NCBI RefSeq assembly: GCF_030247605.1
Contig: NZ_JAOTSB010000004.1
Span: forward strand, 1-64,000
DNA: 64,000 nucleotides
Reading direction: 5' to 3'
From: Acidaminobacter sp.
GTDB taxonomy: Bacteria > Bacillota > Clostridia > Peptostreptococcales > Acidaminobacteraceae
Shown here piece by piece: positions 7,273 through 16,194 of this stretch. Numbering within the stretch: the stretch's first letter is position 1; every line of letters starts with the position of its first letter. A program made the translations under genes and the position numbers. The notes beneath the pieces are model-generated. The model searched no databases, had not been told where the DNA came from, and saw only the letters and a list, made by a program, of their open reading frames with translations.

Positions 7273-8283
7273 TTATTTTTTGTCTCCCACAAACCATTCC
7301 TGGTGCTCGAATAAGGCCGGGGATCCACCGGTATGGATGAACAATACCTTGTCTTCCGGTTTGAAAAAGCCGCTTCGTATCAGTGAGATGAGTCCTGCGA
7401 AAGCCTTACCTGTGTAGGTGGGATCCAGAAGGATGCCTTCCTTTTCTGCGAGGAGCCTGACGGCTTCAACCATTTCGTCTGTGGGGAGGGCGTAGCCGGG
7501 ACCGAGACCATCGTCAAAGCACTGGACGTCTTCCTGAGTGGCGCCGCGGCCAACCTGATAAACATCTGCAATCTCTTGAACCAGCTTCCAGATCCGCGGT
7601 TCTTGAGTTACTTTCTTCATGAGGACATTCATGCCCAGTACTTTTGCTCTGCTTCCAGACTCTCGCAGCCCGGCGATCAAGCCGGCGATGGTACCGCCGC
7701 TGCCAACCGGCACAACAATATAGTCGAATTCTTCTTTGCTTGAAATTTCATGAGCGGCGATCTCCAGGGCACAGTCCACATAGCCCAGACAGCCCAGGAT
7801 GCTGGAGCCCCCAAGGGTGATGGCGTAAGGCTCAAGCCCCTCCGCTGCGCAGTCAGCGACCTCTTCATCCAAAGCGTGAAAAAGGTCTGTGTCTTTAGGC
7901 TTCAGGATTATTTTGTCTGCCCCCATCAGCCGGTCGAGAAACAGGTTGCCGCTGGCTTTTTCATCTGCGCGGCCGTGGCCGGTAGGATCCGAGAGCACCA
8001 AATGGCATTTCAGTCCTTCTCTCTTTGCCGCAGCCAAGGTCAGCCTGGCATGATTGGACTGGTAAGCGCCACAGGTAACGAGCGTCTTTGCCCCTTTTCG
8101 CAGGGCATCCGCGACGAGGTATTCCAGTTTTCGGGATTTATTGCCGCCTCCGGCCAGAAGGGAGAGGTCATCTCTTTTTATGTAGAGCGCTGGTCCTCCC
8201 AGGATTTCTGAAGTCCTTTTCAATGCCTCAATTGGGGTTGTCCCCTGCATATATTTTCTCTTCATTGGTTTTTTGAACGTCAC
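7273..8283 (-). CDS. D-cysteine desulfhydrase / ACC deaminase-family PLP enzyme
   Basis: 336 residues of the fold-type II PLP family. The Schiff-base lysine is in GGGNKSRKLEY (K49), the phosphate-binding glycine loop is VPVGSGGTIAGL, and the substrate-site region includes TCGAYQSNHARLTL. Members deaminate D-cysteine to pyruvate, sulfide and ammonia, or open 1-aminocyclopropane-1-carboxylate. The two cannot be separated safely here, though D-cysteine or a related beta-substituted D-amino acid is the usual bacterial role. Start is GTG overlapping the previous stop as GTGA, with AAGGAGG nine bases upstream. It is translationally coupled to the upstream lipoprotein gene. Confidence 0.85.
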   Translation of the reverse strand: MTFKKPMKRKYMQGTTPIEALKRTSEILGGPALYIKRDDLSLLAGGGNKSRKLEYLVADALRKGAKTLVTCGAYQSNHARLTLAAAKREGLKCHLVLSDPTGHGRADEKASGNLFLDRLMGADKIILKPKDTDLFHALDEEVADCAAEGLEPYAITLGGSSILGCLGYVDCALEIAAHEISSKEEFDYIVVPVGSGGTIAGLIAGLRESGSRAKVLGMNVLMKKVTQEPRIWKLVQEIADVYQVGRGATQEDVQCFDDGLGPGYALPTDEMVEAVRLLAEKEGILLDPTYTGKAFAGLISLIRSGFFKPEDKVLFIHTGGSPALFEHQEWFVGDKK

Positions 8284-8819
8284 TGTTCTCCGCCTCCTTC
8301 AGGTGGCTCCAACATCAGGCTGACCGCTTCTGTTTTGCCGCTGGCGGCGTCATAATACAGCCTGAGAACGAGGTCCTCGTATCCATAATCCTTATACCCT
8401 GAACCCGGGTGATTGTCAATGACCTTTTCAAAAGCGTCCTCGAAGGCTTGCTCGCTGTCGCCAATCCTGGCGCCATTGAAGTCGACGTCTTTAGACAGAA
8501 TCATGACGTGTACCGCACGGCCATGAGCCTCATCAAACCAGATTCTTATGCCTGAGTGCTTAAACTCTATGCCTGAGTCATTGATGCCTTCTGAGGTCTC
8601 ATCAAACATAGCCTCGATTCTCGATTGCTTCAGGCCAATCAACACCCTGTATTTTTCAACATTCTCTGACATGGAAGAAAAAAACGCAGCGGTTTCACTT
8701 GCCGGCTGGGGCGCAGGCGCATTGGTCTCCGGTACTTCTGAGGCACAGGCAGAAACAATCACAGCCGACAAGACCGCTGCAATTACAATCTTTGATCCAC
8801 CCTTCAATCCAGGACTCAT
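8280..8819 (-). CDS. Small lipoprotein of unknown function
   Basis: About 179 residues from the ATG at 8819. An upstream in-frame GTG at 8837 lacks a ribosome binding site. The signal peptide ends in a lipobox (IVSACAS), so it should be lipidated on Cys. The mature part contains ETAAFFSSMSENVEKY and paired beta-like segments without a recognisable domain. It overlaps the PLP enzyme start by 4 nt, implying coupled expression, but no functional link is evident. Confidence 0.65.
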   Translation of the reverse strand: MSPGLKGGSKIVIAAVLSAVIVSACASEVPETNAPAPQPASETAAFFSSMSENVEKYRVLIGLKQSRIEAMFDETSEGINDSGIEFKHSGIRIWFDEAHGRAVHVMILSKDVDFNGARIGDSEQAFEDAFEKVIDNHPGSGYKDYGYEDLVLRLYYDAASGKTEAVSLMLEPPEGGGEQ

Positions 8820-9064
8820 ACCAGCACCACCCGTCACGAGAATCTAAAACTGTCGCTTTTTTGTCTTTAATATATACCCAATCCCACGTTCCAATTACCC
8901 GGACAGGTGGTGTGAACGGCTCAAAATTGAATAAATAATTGCGAGTTAAAATGCGAAGGGGGACGGGAACGAGAATGGGATAGTGAGAAGGGGGACAGAT
9001 ACAAATTAACTTGTTGTACCCTTCCCCCAATTTATCTCAATATTTGCATATGTATCCTAATAAT

Positions 9065-9093
9065 AGAAAAAGACAGGTCTTGTAAACCTGTCT
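9065..9093 (-). terminator. Terminator after AAA ATPase gene
   Basis: AGACAGGT (9071-9078) and ACCTGTCT (9086-9093) pair. On the minus strand the stem is followed by TTTTCTATTA. It lies 17 nt past the ATPase stop. Confidence 0.75.
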
Positions 9094-9109
9094 CTTCTGA
9101 GCAAATGCG

Positions 9110-10363
9110 TTAAATTAACCACGCTGGAACGAACCAGTTTTTCGAGTCAATTGGCAACAAATCATTAGCCATACAGATTACAGCGCCATTGCCAATCAGT
9201 GTTTTACTTTGCGCGTGCTCTCCATATAGTTCTGGGTCTGTGAGCGGCTGGAGTACTTTAAAATGCTTGATGGCATCTTTTCCTGGCGATGCGGCTTTCT
9301 TTATTTCAACAGGGTATAGTGTGCCATTTTCGTAAATCAAAAGATCAATCTCCTTCTGATCCTTATCTCTATAGTAGAAAACCGGTGGCTCTTTACCAAC
9401 GTTTAAAAAACTCTTGTAGATTTCGGAAAAGACATAGCTTTCAAAGAAAGCCCCTGACATGGCACCAGTCTCGAGAGTCTCAGGATCACTCCACTTCAGC
9501 AAATAAGCACACAAACCAGTATCTAGAAAATGTAGTACCGGCATCTTAGTGACTCGCTTTAAAACATTTCTGTGAAAAGGCTGAATCAAAGCTATTATCT
9601 GAGATGAAATTAATATGGACAACCATTTCTTTGCCGTAGGCGCAGTTATCCCACACTCTTTGGCAAGCTCTTCATAGATAACAGGCTTCGCAGTACGAGC
9701 CGCGACGATGGTCATGAAGTTAAAAAACGCCATTTCATCTGCAACTTGAGTTAAATCCTTTATGTCACGTTTAAGATATGTCTCTACATAGGAGCGATAA
9801 TAAGCCTGAAGATCAATAGTCTCGTCAGTGTATAGCCGCGGCATAGAGCCTTTATGGATTCGGGTATAGAGTTCGTTTAAACCAAGTTGTTTGACTTCTT
9901 TAAGACGCGACATTAACTTTTCAGGATCTGTACTGAATTGCCTTGACGGTATATTGTTTAATTCACTTGTAGACAGGCCAAGAAGGCTTATAATACCCAC
10001 CCGTCCAGCAAGGGTCTCACTGACATCTTTCATCATAACAAAGGATTGTGAACCTGTAAGCCAGAACTCGCCATTACTTTTGGATTTGTCTACTGCCATT
10101 TTGATATAGGGTAACAACTCTGTGGCATATTGAATTTCATCTATCAAGACAGGTGGTGTATACCTTTGCATGAAAAGCGCAGGATCTGTTTTAGCCAGAT
10201 ATCTCACATCAGGATCGTCCAGGGTCACAACTGTTCGATCAGATTCTGCGAGGTGCTGAAGTAATGTGGACTTTCCAACTTGGCGCGGGCCAGTAATTAA
10301 TAATATCGGAAAGGTAGCTGAAATATTTTTAACAGTTTCTTCAATAGCACGTTTAATATACAT
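9110..10363 (-). CDS. AAA_14 / DUF4143 ATPase
   Basis: 417 residues. The N-terminal P-loop ATPase has Walker A GPRQVGKST (about 25-33), Walker B PPVLIDEIQYA and sensor LTGSQSF. After a helical middle comes the DUF4143 C-terminal domain, with a PD-(D/E)XK-like arrangement KEIDLLIYENG...YPVEIKKA. The nuclease-like motif looks intact, but enzymatic activity in this family is unproven. Start ATG has GAAGAGGTGA upstream. The gene is AT-richer than its surroundings and stands alone, consistent with horizontal gain. It is one of three related ATPases within 17 kb. Confidence 0.85.
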   Translation of the reverse strand: MYIKRAIEETVKNISATFPILLITGPRQVGKSTLLQHLAESDRTVVTLDDPDVRYLAKTDPALFMQRYTPPVLIDEIQYATELLPYIKMAVDKSKSNGEFWLTGSQSFVMMKDVSETLAGRVGIISLLGLSTSELNNIPSRQFSTDPEKLMSRLKEVKQLGLNELYTRIHKGSMPRLYTDETIDLQAYYRSYVETYLKRDIKDLTQVADEMAFFNFMTIVAARTAKPVIYEELAKECGITAPTAKKWLSILISSQIIALIQPFHRNVLKRVTKMPVLHFLDTGLCAYLLKWSDPETLETGAMSGAFFESYVFSEIYKSFLNVGKEPPVFYYRDKDQKEIDLLIYENGTLYPVEIKKAASPGKDAIKHFKVLQPLTDPELYGEHAQSKTLIGNGAVICMANDLLPIDSKNWFVPAWLI

Positions 10364-10534
10364 CGTTTCACCTCTTCCAATTAATATGAAGACAAATTGT
10401 CAATAGTCGTCTATTCCATATTCACATTTTATTATAGACAGATATTGAGTAGACTTCAAGTTGAAAATTGTCACTTCGTTTTGAATTGAGAAAATAACAT
10501 ATTAGTAGGTGACACGAACAAAAACAAAATGAGA

Positions 10535-10692
10535 ATGGGGACAGGTACAAAGTTTCTTATTGTACCTGTCCCCATATTTAAGTCAGTGTCTGACACCGAG
10601 TTTGACTGAGTGCCTGTCACTAAGTTCATTTCGGTGCCTGTCACCAAGTTCATTTCGGTGCCTGTCACTAAGTCCAACTCAGTGCCAGAGCT
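10535..10692. repeat. GGGACAGGTAC hairpin and tandem (A/G)GTGCCTGTCAC units
   Basis: A perfect 16-bp inverted repeat is followed by four successive imperfect copies of the REP-like core (GTGTCTGACAC, GTGCCTGTCAC, GTGCCTGTCAC, GTGCCTGTCAC), each spaced by AAGTTCATTTC-like linkers, ending in GTGCCAGAGCTTC. The same ending recurs at about 16055-16066. Confidence 0.75.
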
Positions 10693-10826
10693 TCAAACAA
10701 TTCACTACAATTCCACTTGACCTAGTCAACCTCACGCCTCCAGACGTGCACCTCGCTTCGCCCCAAACCACGCTTCGCGTGATTTAGAGCTGCGCTTCGG
10801 TCACGGGCTGCGCCCTATATAAATTA

Positions 10827-10876
10827 AAGTGGTCTCACTCTGCCGAGAGCAAGCTCTCTTCAGAGTGAGACCACTT
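10827..10876 (-). terminator. Terminator after M20 peptidase gene
   Basis: AAGTGGTCTCACTCTG (10827-10842) and CAGAGTGAGACCACTT (10861-10876) form a perfect 16-bp stem. On the minus strand TTAATTT follows. It lies 22 nt past the peptidase stop. Confidence 0.85.
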
Positions 10877-10898
10877 CAGTTTATGCACGTCTTTTAGC

Positions 10899-12014
10899 TT
10901 ACGCGATATACTGTACTATCCCCAAAACCAGTCTCGCCGTATTAACTAAATCTTCAATACGCAGATGCTCTTCCAGTGTGTGAGGCTTACGCTCTCCAAT
11001 GCCCAGGTTGACCGCCTTGATGCCGTTAGCGTTGAACACATTGGTGTCGCTGCCGCCGCCGGTGGAGCCCGTGAATGCCTTCAGACCAATCATGCCGCAA
11101 GCTTCCCGGACAATTTCAACGACCTCATCGTTTTCAGAAATCACGAACGGATCATACATCCGCTCTACCTCGACCTCGGCGACAGCCCCAAATTTCTCCG
11201 CCGCACGCTTAAAGCAATCCACCATATGCTGAGACTGAGCCGCCAGCTTTTCCTTGCTGAGGCTTCGGGCCTCCGCCTTGATCAGAACCTCCGGACAGAC
11301 AATATTCGTGGCCACGCCGCCTTCAATGTTGCCAATATTGGCCGTAGTCTCCTCATCAATGCGAAGGAGTTTCATCTCATTGATAGCCGCAGCCGCCACC
11401 TGAATGGCGCTGATGCCCTCTTCCGGGCTGACGCCTGCATGAGCCGGCTTGCCTATGATCTTCGCCGTGATCTTGTCCTGAGCAGGTCCCTGGATGATGA
11501 TCTGTCCCGGATCCCCGCCGCTGTCGAGAACAAAGCCAATCTTGGAATTGAGTTTCGAATAATCCAGATACTTCGCCCCAAAGAGGCCGCCTTCCTCATA
11601 AATGCTGAAAGACACCTCAATGTCGCCGTGGGCCACGCCCTCCTCCTTAAGAACGCGCACCGCCTCAATGACCGCAGCGATTCCGGCTTTGTTGTCGCCG
11701 CCGAGAATGGTCGTGCCATCGCTGTAAATGACGCCGTCCCGGATCACCGGCTTGATGCCCACCCCAGGTGACACCGTATCCATGTGGCAGCTGAACAGCA
11801 CTGGCTGCACCGGCTTAACGCCCTTTAAAACACCAATGACATTGCCCGTATCCGACCCGGCCTTTTCGCCGGCATCATCCACACAGACCTCGAAGCCCAG
11901 GCCCCTGAGCTCCTCCGCGATAAATGCCGCGAACCGCCCCTCACTCTTGGTCGGGCTGTCAATTTTAACATAGTCCAAAAACGCATTGACGATACGATCC
12001 TGATTGATCCCCAC
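10899..12014 (-). CDS. M20-family (PepT-like) metallopeptidase
   Basis: 372 residues from the GTG at 12014, which has AAGGAGG seven bases upstream; a longer in-frame ATG at 12122 lacks this. Metal ligands are visible in SCHMDTVSPG, the Asp of GGDNKAGIAA, the catalytic Glu pair in YEEGGLFGA, and HTLEEH near the end. The lid-domain motif GKPAHAGVSPEEG is also typical. PepT-like enzymes remove N-terminal residues from tripeptides; relatives cleave other amide bonds. The AbgT transporter upstream on the same strand hints at amide-linked substrates such as p-aminobenzoyl-glutamate, but the 200-nt gap holds a hairpin, so coupling is uncertain. Confidence 0.85.
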   Translation of the reverse strand: MGINQDRIVNAFLDYVKIDSPTKSEGRFAAFIAEELRGLGFEVCVDDAGEKAGSDTGNVIGVLKGVKPVQPVLFSCHMDTVSPGVGIKPVIRDGVIYSDGTTILGGDNKAGIAAVIEAVRVLKEEGVAHGDIEVSFSIYEEGGLFGAKYLDYSKLNSKIGFVLDSGGDPGQIIIQGPAQDKITAKIIGKPAHAGVSPEEGISAIQVAAAAINEMKLLRIDEETTANIGNIEGGVATNIVCPEVLIKAEARSLSKEKLAAQSQHMVDCFKRAAEKFGAVAEVEVERMYDPFVISENDEVVEIVREACGMIGLKAFTGSTGGGSDTNVFNANGIKAVNLGIGERKPHTLEEHLRIEDLVNTARLVLGIVQYIA

Positions 12015-12142
12015 TGGAATGCCTCCTTCTGCACGCTTTAAATGGAAAATGGCGCGAAGCCCATTTTCCTTCCTTGTCCTTACTCTTTTTCCATTATACA
12101 AAAACTCACCAATGTTTTCCATTGGCGAGGTTTGGGTGGGGT

Positions 12143-12203
12143 GACCATCGGCGGAAATATCTTTAAAAGCCTTTAAAAGCTTTCAAAACTTCTGCCGATG
12201 GTC
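12143..12203. repeat. Inverted pair of GCCGATGGTC motif
   Basis: GACCATCGGC (12143-12152) and GCCGATGGTC (12194-12203) face each other across a loop of about 41 nt holding a small CTTTAAAAG repeat, between the AbgT stop and the peptidase start. It could terminate the AbgT transcript. Confidence 0.7.
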
Positions 12204-12223
12204 ATTCATCCCAACTTATAATT

Positions 12224-13807
12224 CTACTTCATGAAGATAAACGCGTCCGGACCAATTGGCCAGCCTGCGACGTACCAGACGATCATGAGGACCGTCCAGA
12301 AGAGCAGGAACGCCAAGGAATACGGGAGCATGGTGGAGATGATGGTGCCAATGCCCATTTTCTTGTCATACTTCTCCGCAAAGGCGACGATGACGGCGAA
12401 ATAGGACATCAAAGGCGAGATGATGTTGGTGGAAGAGTCGCCAATTCGGTACGCGACTTGGGTGAACTCCGGCGAGAAGCCGAGGGCCATGAACATTGGG
12501 ACGAAGACCGGCGCCATGATGGCCCACTTCGCTGACGCGGAGCCAATGAACAGGTTGATGAACGCGGACACCAGGATGAAACCGAGGATCAGCGGGAGGC
12601 CGACCATACCGGTGGACTCGAGGAACGCCGCGCCTTTGACGGCGAGGATGGTGCCGAGGTTGGTGTAGCTGAAGTAAGCCACGAACTGCGCCGCGACGAA
12701 AGCCAGGACCAGGTAGCCGCCCATGGTGCTCATCGCTTTGCCCATGGCGTGGGCGACGTCTTTGTCGTTTTTAATGGACTTGGAGCCGAGGCCGTAAGCA
12801 AGGCCTGGCAGGAAGAAGAAGAGCGCGATAACGAGAACGATGCTGTTCATGAACGGCGAGTGTCCGAGGATTTCGCCTGTCGTCTGGTCGCGGAGGATGC
12901 CTGTTGCTGGTGCGATCATGGCTGCCATGCCGGCGATGAACAGGACCATCGCGATACCGGCGAAGCGGAGGCCGCGTTTTTCGTCATCGTTGATGTCGTG
13001 GAGGTCTGCTTTTTCGCTGCCTTTGTATTCGCCGAGGCGCGGCTCGACAATGCGCTCAGTGACCCAAGAGCCTACGAGCATGATAACGAAGGTGGAGACG
13101 ATCATGAAGTACCAGTTTGCAGTGGCTGAAACCGTGTAAGTAGGATCGAGGAGCTTCGCCGCTTCGGTGCTGATGCCGCCGAGGAGCGGGTCAATGGTGC
13201 CGATGAGAAGATTGGCGCTGAAACCGCCGGAAACGCCGGCGAACGCCGCCGCGAGACCTGCCAGCGGATGACGGCCAAAGCTGAGGAACACAATAGCGCC
13301 GAGTGGAACGAGGACAACATAACCTGCGTCGGAAGCAACGTTGGACATGACGCCTGCAAAGACGACGACCAGAGTGATCAGACGCTTAGGGGTGCTGATG
13401 ACGAGCTTGCGGAGGAGTGCCTGGATCAGGCCGGTGCCCTCTGCAACGCCGACGCCCAGCATGGCGACGAGCACTGTGCCCAGTGGCGCGAAGCCCGTGA
13501 AGTTTCTCACTGCGCTCTCGAACATGAACCGGATGCCGTCCGGGCTGAGCAGGCTGACTGCGGTGACGGTAGTCAGGGCGGATTCAAAGGTCTTGTTGTC
13601 GATTTTCATGAATTCGACCGAGACGCCCGCGTTCGCTGCCAGTGAAGATGCCACGACGACTAATGCGCTAAAAATCAGAAAAATGGTGACTGGGTGTGGA
13701 AGTTTGTTGCCGACGACTTCGACGACATCGAGGAACTTCATGAAAAGTCCCTTTTTGTTATTGTCGTTTGCTTTCGCTTTTTGTTTCATACTAAGTTCTG
13801 CGCTCAT
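12224..13807 (-). CDS. AbgT-family transporter
   Basis: 527 residues with about 11-13 hydrophobic segments, matching AbgT length. Family features include NKLPHPVTIFLIF near residue 34, the re-entrant region GVSGGFSANLLIG with the following TIDPLLGGIS, and the second hairpin IGDSSTNIISPLMSYF near residue 460. AbgT proteins import p-aminobenzoyl-glutamate or export sulfonamide-like antifolates by proton/sodium coupling; direction cannot be read here. Start ATG follows TAGGAGGC. A 20-residue charged cytosolic tail precedes the first helix. Confidence 0.88.
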   Translation of the reverse strand: MSAELSMKQKAKANDNNKKGLFMKFLDVVEVVGNKLPHPVTIFLIFSALVVVASSLAANAGVSVEFMKIDNKTFESALTTVTAVSLLSPDGIRFMFESAVRNFTGFAPLGTVLVAMLGVGVAEGTGLIQALLRKLVISTPKRLITLVVVFAGVMSNVASDAGYVVLVPLGAIVFLSFGRHPLAGLAAAFAGVSGGFSANLLIGTIDPLLGGISTEAAKLLDPTYTVSATANWYFMIVSTFVIMLVGSWVTERIVEPRLGEYKGSEKADLHDINDDEKRGLRFAGIAMVLFIAGMAAMIAPATGILRDQTTGEILGHSPFMNSIVLVIALFFFLPGLAYGLGSKSIKNDKDVAHAMGKAMSTMGGYLVLAFVAAQFVAYFSYTNLGTILAVKGAAFLESTGMVGLPLILGFILVSAFINLFIGSASAKWAIMAPVFVPMFMALGFSPEFTQVAYRIGDSSTNIISPLMSYFAVIVAFAEKYDKKMGIGTIISTMLPYSLAFLLFWTVLMIVWYVAGWPIGPDAFIFMK

Positions 13808-13851
13808 GATTGCCTCCTATAATTTTAATGAGGTAAATGAAAGACACTCTC

Positions 13852-13880
13852 ATCTTACCCAGCACTTAGGGAGCCGTCAA
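13852..13880 (-). promoter_or_regulatory. Predicted promoter of the AbgT gene
   Basis: On the minus strand TTGACG (13875-13880), 17 nt, TAAGAT (13852-13857). The ATG follows about 45 nt later. The rest of the 13808-14249 gap is AT-rich and shows no gene; a GCACC...GGGTGC stem near 14118 is the only other structure seen. Confidence 0.6.
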
Positions 13881-14249
13881 CGGCACTCAGAGAATTGGTC
13901 GAATTCTTAAGAATTGTGTGTTTGCAAGGGTTTGGAGTTGTTACGGCTTGTTCACAATCCCTATGGATTTCCAGTTCGATTTGAGTGCTTGTTTATTTCG
14001 TTGAAAATTGGTTATAACTTAGAATGTGAGTGCTTTTGTTCATTTTTATAAAATGGGCTTGAGTGGTGGTTGCCAGAATATTATGTCAACATCTGTTACG
14101 GTTCCGTAAAAAAACGCACCTTGAGCGCCGGGTGCTTGGGCGTCAAAATGCGAATTTATGTCATTTTTTCTTAATACTTAGTTCTTTTTTGTGGTATTGT
14201 CTGAATATTTTAGCGTTTTTAACTATTGAAAGCATGGGCTTGCTGCCCG

Positions 14250-14987
14250 TCAGTTCCGCCCGATGGCATCATAATCCGACAGCCGCTCCATATCTCTGAT
14301 AACCAGGTGCTTATTGTCCTTGAAATAGAGGATGCCGGCGCTGGCGAACTGCCCCAGCTTGCGGCTGATGGTCTCCCGCGTGAGACCAATGTGTCTCGCC
14401 ATGTCTTCGCGACTGATGGTTAAGGTGACCTCGACGCCCTCCTCCGTTTCCTTGCCTGAGGCTTCAGCCAGGGAAATCAGCAGCGCTGCCAGGCGGGCCT
14501 CCGCGTCGTTGGTGGTCAGGGTTTGGATCAGCTCTTCCAGGTCTACGATCCGGTCGTGAGCATAGGCCAGGAGCTTGATGGCGATCTCCGGCCGTTCCAG
14601 AATCAGACGGTCGAAGTCTTTTTTGTGAATGATGCAGAGATGGGTATCCTCCAGGGCCATGGCTTCATAGTCGAAGGTGCCGGTTTTCAGGAGGTGGACG
14701 TCCCCCAGAAATTCACCTTCTTTTAAGAAGTAGAGAATCTGCTCCCGGCCTTCCCGGCTCAGGACATAGACCTTCAGACTGCCGTTGTTGACAATGTAGA
14801 GGCTTTCAGAAGGGTCACCAATGGAGAAGACGGTTTCGCCCTTTGCCACACGGCGTCTGGAGACCAGGCTCACGACTTGGTCCAGGTCCTCCTCGCTGAG
14901 GTTGGCGAATAGGGAGACCTTCTTGGCGCAGTGCTTGTGGCCGCAGGTCAGGCATTGATTTTGGCTGATGATGAATTTGGGGTCCAT
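14250..14987 (-). CDS. FNR-type Crp/Fnr-family regulator with four candidate [4Fe-4S] cysteines
   Basis: About 245 residues from ATG 14987 (GAGGTGA upstream). A longer frame begins inside a REP palindrome and is spurious. Cysteines C12, C15 and C20 (CLTCGHKHC) plus C118 (THLCII) in the cNMP-fold match the three N-terminal plus one internal ligands of E. coli FNR. The HTH recognition helix reads GLTRETISRKLGQF, with the E..SR residues that contact TTGAT half-sites. It therefore is probably an oxygen- and/or NO-sensing regulator. It is divergent from ric, and a matching box lies between the two. Confidence 0.9.
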   Translation of the reverse strand: MDPKFIISQNQCLTCGHKHCAKKVSLFANLSEEDLDQVVSLVSRRRVAKGETVFSIGDPSESLYIVNNGSLKVYVLSREGREQILYFLKEGEFLGDVHLLKTGTFDYEAMALEDTHLCIIHKKDFDRLILERPEIAIKLLAYAHDRIVDLEELIQTLTTNDAEARLAALLISLAEASGKETEEGVEVTLTISREDMARHIGLTRETISRKLGQFASAGILYFKDNKHLVIRDMERLSDYDAIGRN

Positions 14988-15019
14988 GGGGTCACCTCGT
15001 GGTTGAAGGAAATCGGGAA

Positions 15020-15046
15020 GAAACTCGGTGTCTGACACCCAGTTTC
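15020..15046. repeat. REP-like palindrome
   Basis: A 27-bp copy of the GGTGTCTGACACC family 33 nt upstream of the regulator start, followed by a half copy (CCAGTTTCACC). Read through on the minus strand it encodes MSDTEF, giving a false N-terminal extension to the regulator. Confidence 0.85.
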
Positions 15047-15101
15047 ACCGCAGACATCCAGTTTCACCTTTTTTGTTTTTCTTTTTTCATTCTACCAAAA
15101 T

Positions 15102-15143
15102 TTGATCCAAATCACATTCTTATTTCTCATCCTGTCGTATGAT
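15102..15143 (+). promoter_or_regulatory. FNR box and predicted ric promoter
   Basis: TTGAT-CCAA-ATCAC (15102-15115) matches the FNR consensus TTGAT-N4-ATCAA at nine of ten specified bases. A -10 like element TATGAT (15138-15143) places a transcription start near 15150, so the box centre (15108.5) falls at about -41.5, the classic activating position. The box also sits 115 nt upstream of the divergent regulator gene. Confidence 0.75.
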
Positions 15144-15266
15144 GGAGTCACAGAAAACAAAAACACTTGCTGCCGATTGTGGCGGTAAGCGGGCTAAATG
15201 GATGTGGGATGGGTGACCATCGGCCATCCAAAAAACCATCAACTATTATGACAGGAGGATTTACCC

Positions 15267-15965
15267 ATGAATACACAATTTAAATTAACAGATAGCCTTG
15301 GCGATGTTGTCGCGCGTTTCCCGCTTGCTGCGGATACCTTTATCACGAATCAGATCGATTTCTGCTGCGGCGGCGAACGGTCGCTGGAGGCCGGGATCCT
15401 GGAGGCTGGCGCGGATCCGCAGACTATTCTGGCCGCGCTGGAAGCTTCCTATAAGGAAAGTCAGGAGCGCGACGCCGCTTGGACGGACTGGGTCAAAGAA
15501 TCCCCGGTCAAGCTGGTGAATCACATTGTCCTTACTCACCACCGCTTCCTCAAGGAGACTCTCCCGATGATCTCCGAGCTCATGTTCAAGATTCTGAGAG
15601 TCCACGGCGTGCACCATCCGGAGCTCTTCGAGGTTCACAGAAAGTTCAGCCTCCTGAGAATGGAGCTTGAAGGTCACCTGGTCAAAGAAGAAGAGATCCT
15701 CTTCCCTGCCATCAAGAGTGCGGAAAGCTACGAAGCCCTTGGCCAGGAAAAGTATAAGGCCCTGATCACCGAGCTCGAGGCTGAGCACGAAGGCGCCGGC
15801 GACCTCCTCAAAGCCCTCCGGGAAATCACCGACCACTACACGGTTCCTGCGGACGGCTGCACCACCTATGCAGTCACTTATAAGAAACTCGCGGAGCTCG
15901 AAATCGACACCTTCCACCACGTTCATCTGGAGAATAACATTCTTTTTAAACACGCCCGCCAGTAA
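15267..15965 (+). CDS. ric: Iron-sulfur cluster repair di-iron protein (Ric/ScdA/YtfE)
   Basis: 232 residues. The N-terminal ScdA_N (DUF542) domain has IDFCCGGERSLEAG (about 31-44). The following hemerythrin-like four-helix bundle carries the expected ligands in LTHHRFLKE, HGVHHPELFEVHRKF, LEGHLVKEEEILFPAI, EAEHEGAGDLL and FHHVHLENNILF. The protein supplies iron to rebuild Fe-S clusters after NO or oxidative damage. Start ATG has AGGAGG upstream. Divergence from an FNR-type regulator with a correctly placed FNR box supports oxygen/NO control. Confidence 0.93.
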   Translation: MNTQFKLTDSLGDVVARFPLAADTFITNQIDFCCGGERSLEAGILEAGADPQTILAALEASYKESQERDAAWTDWVKESPVKLVNHIVLTHHRFLKETLPMISELMFKILRVHGVHHPELFEVHRKFSLLRMELEGHLVKEEEILFPAIKSAESYEALGQEKYKALITELEAEHEGAGDLLKALREITDHYTVPADGCTTYAVTYKKLAELEIDTFHHVHLENNILFKHARQ

Positions 15966-15979
15966 TTGACAATTCTCGC

Positions 15980-16066
15980 AAGTTGGTGACGCGGTCAGTT
16001 TCTGATTGAGTGCCTGTCACCAACTTGAACTGAGTGCCTGTCACCAACCTGAATTTGGTGCCAGAG
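15980..16066. repeat. Degenerate REP-like units
   Basis: Two AGTGCCTGTCACCAA units in tandem with imperfect outer arms, ending in GGTGCCAGAGCTTC, as seen also at 10681. A short (TTTAATCTTTAGTC)-type repeat follows at about 16122-16154, before the flavodiiron gene. Confidence 0.65.
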
Positions 16067-16194
16067 CTTCACACAATTTGGACACAATTTGAGGAACGCG
16101 ACCTTCAGCAGCCTCACTTTAATCTTTAATCTTTAGTCTTTAATCTTTAGTCTTCCAACCGCACCACCAACCACATTTCGAAAGGAGCGTCTTT

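Larger units (their letters stand above)
10364..10898. other. Long intergenic region built of repeats
   Basis: 535 nt without a credible gene. It contains the ATPase promoter region, a hairpin with 16-bp arms ATGGGGACAGGTACAA (10535-10550, 10560-10575), a run of four degenerate units of the type AGTGCCTGTCAC (10581-10692), a degenerate GC-rich stretch and a terminator hairpin at its right end. Confidence 0.6.

Noticed and set aside
10471-10787. Small open frames made of repeated LVTGTEMN or CLSPSSFR units
   Set aside because: They are translations of the degenerate REP tract on either strand, with no ribosome binding site.
14988-15038. N-terminal extension MSDTEF of the FNR-type regulator
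   Set aside because: The extension is translated from a REP palindrome. The same peptide appears wherever this repeat is read, and the ATG at 14987 has a proper ribosome binding site.
15285-15953. 222-codon frame antisense to ric
   Set aside because: Shadow frame of a confidently identified gene.
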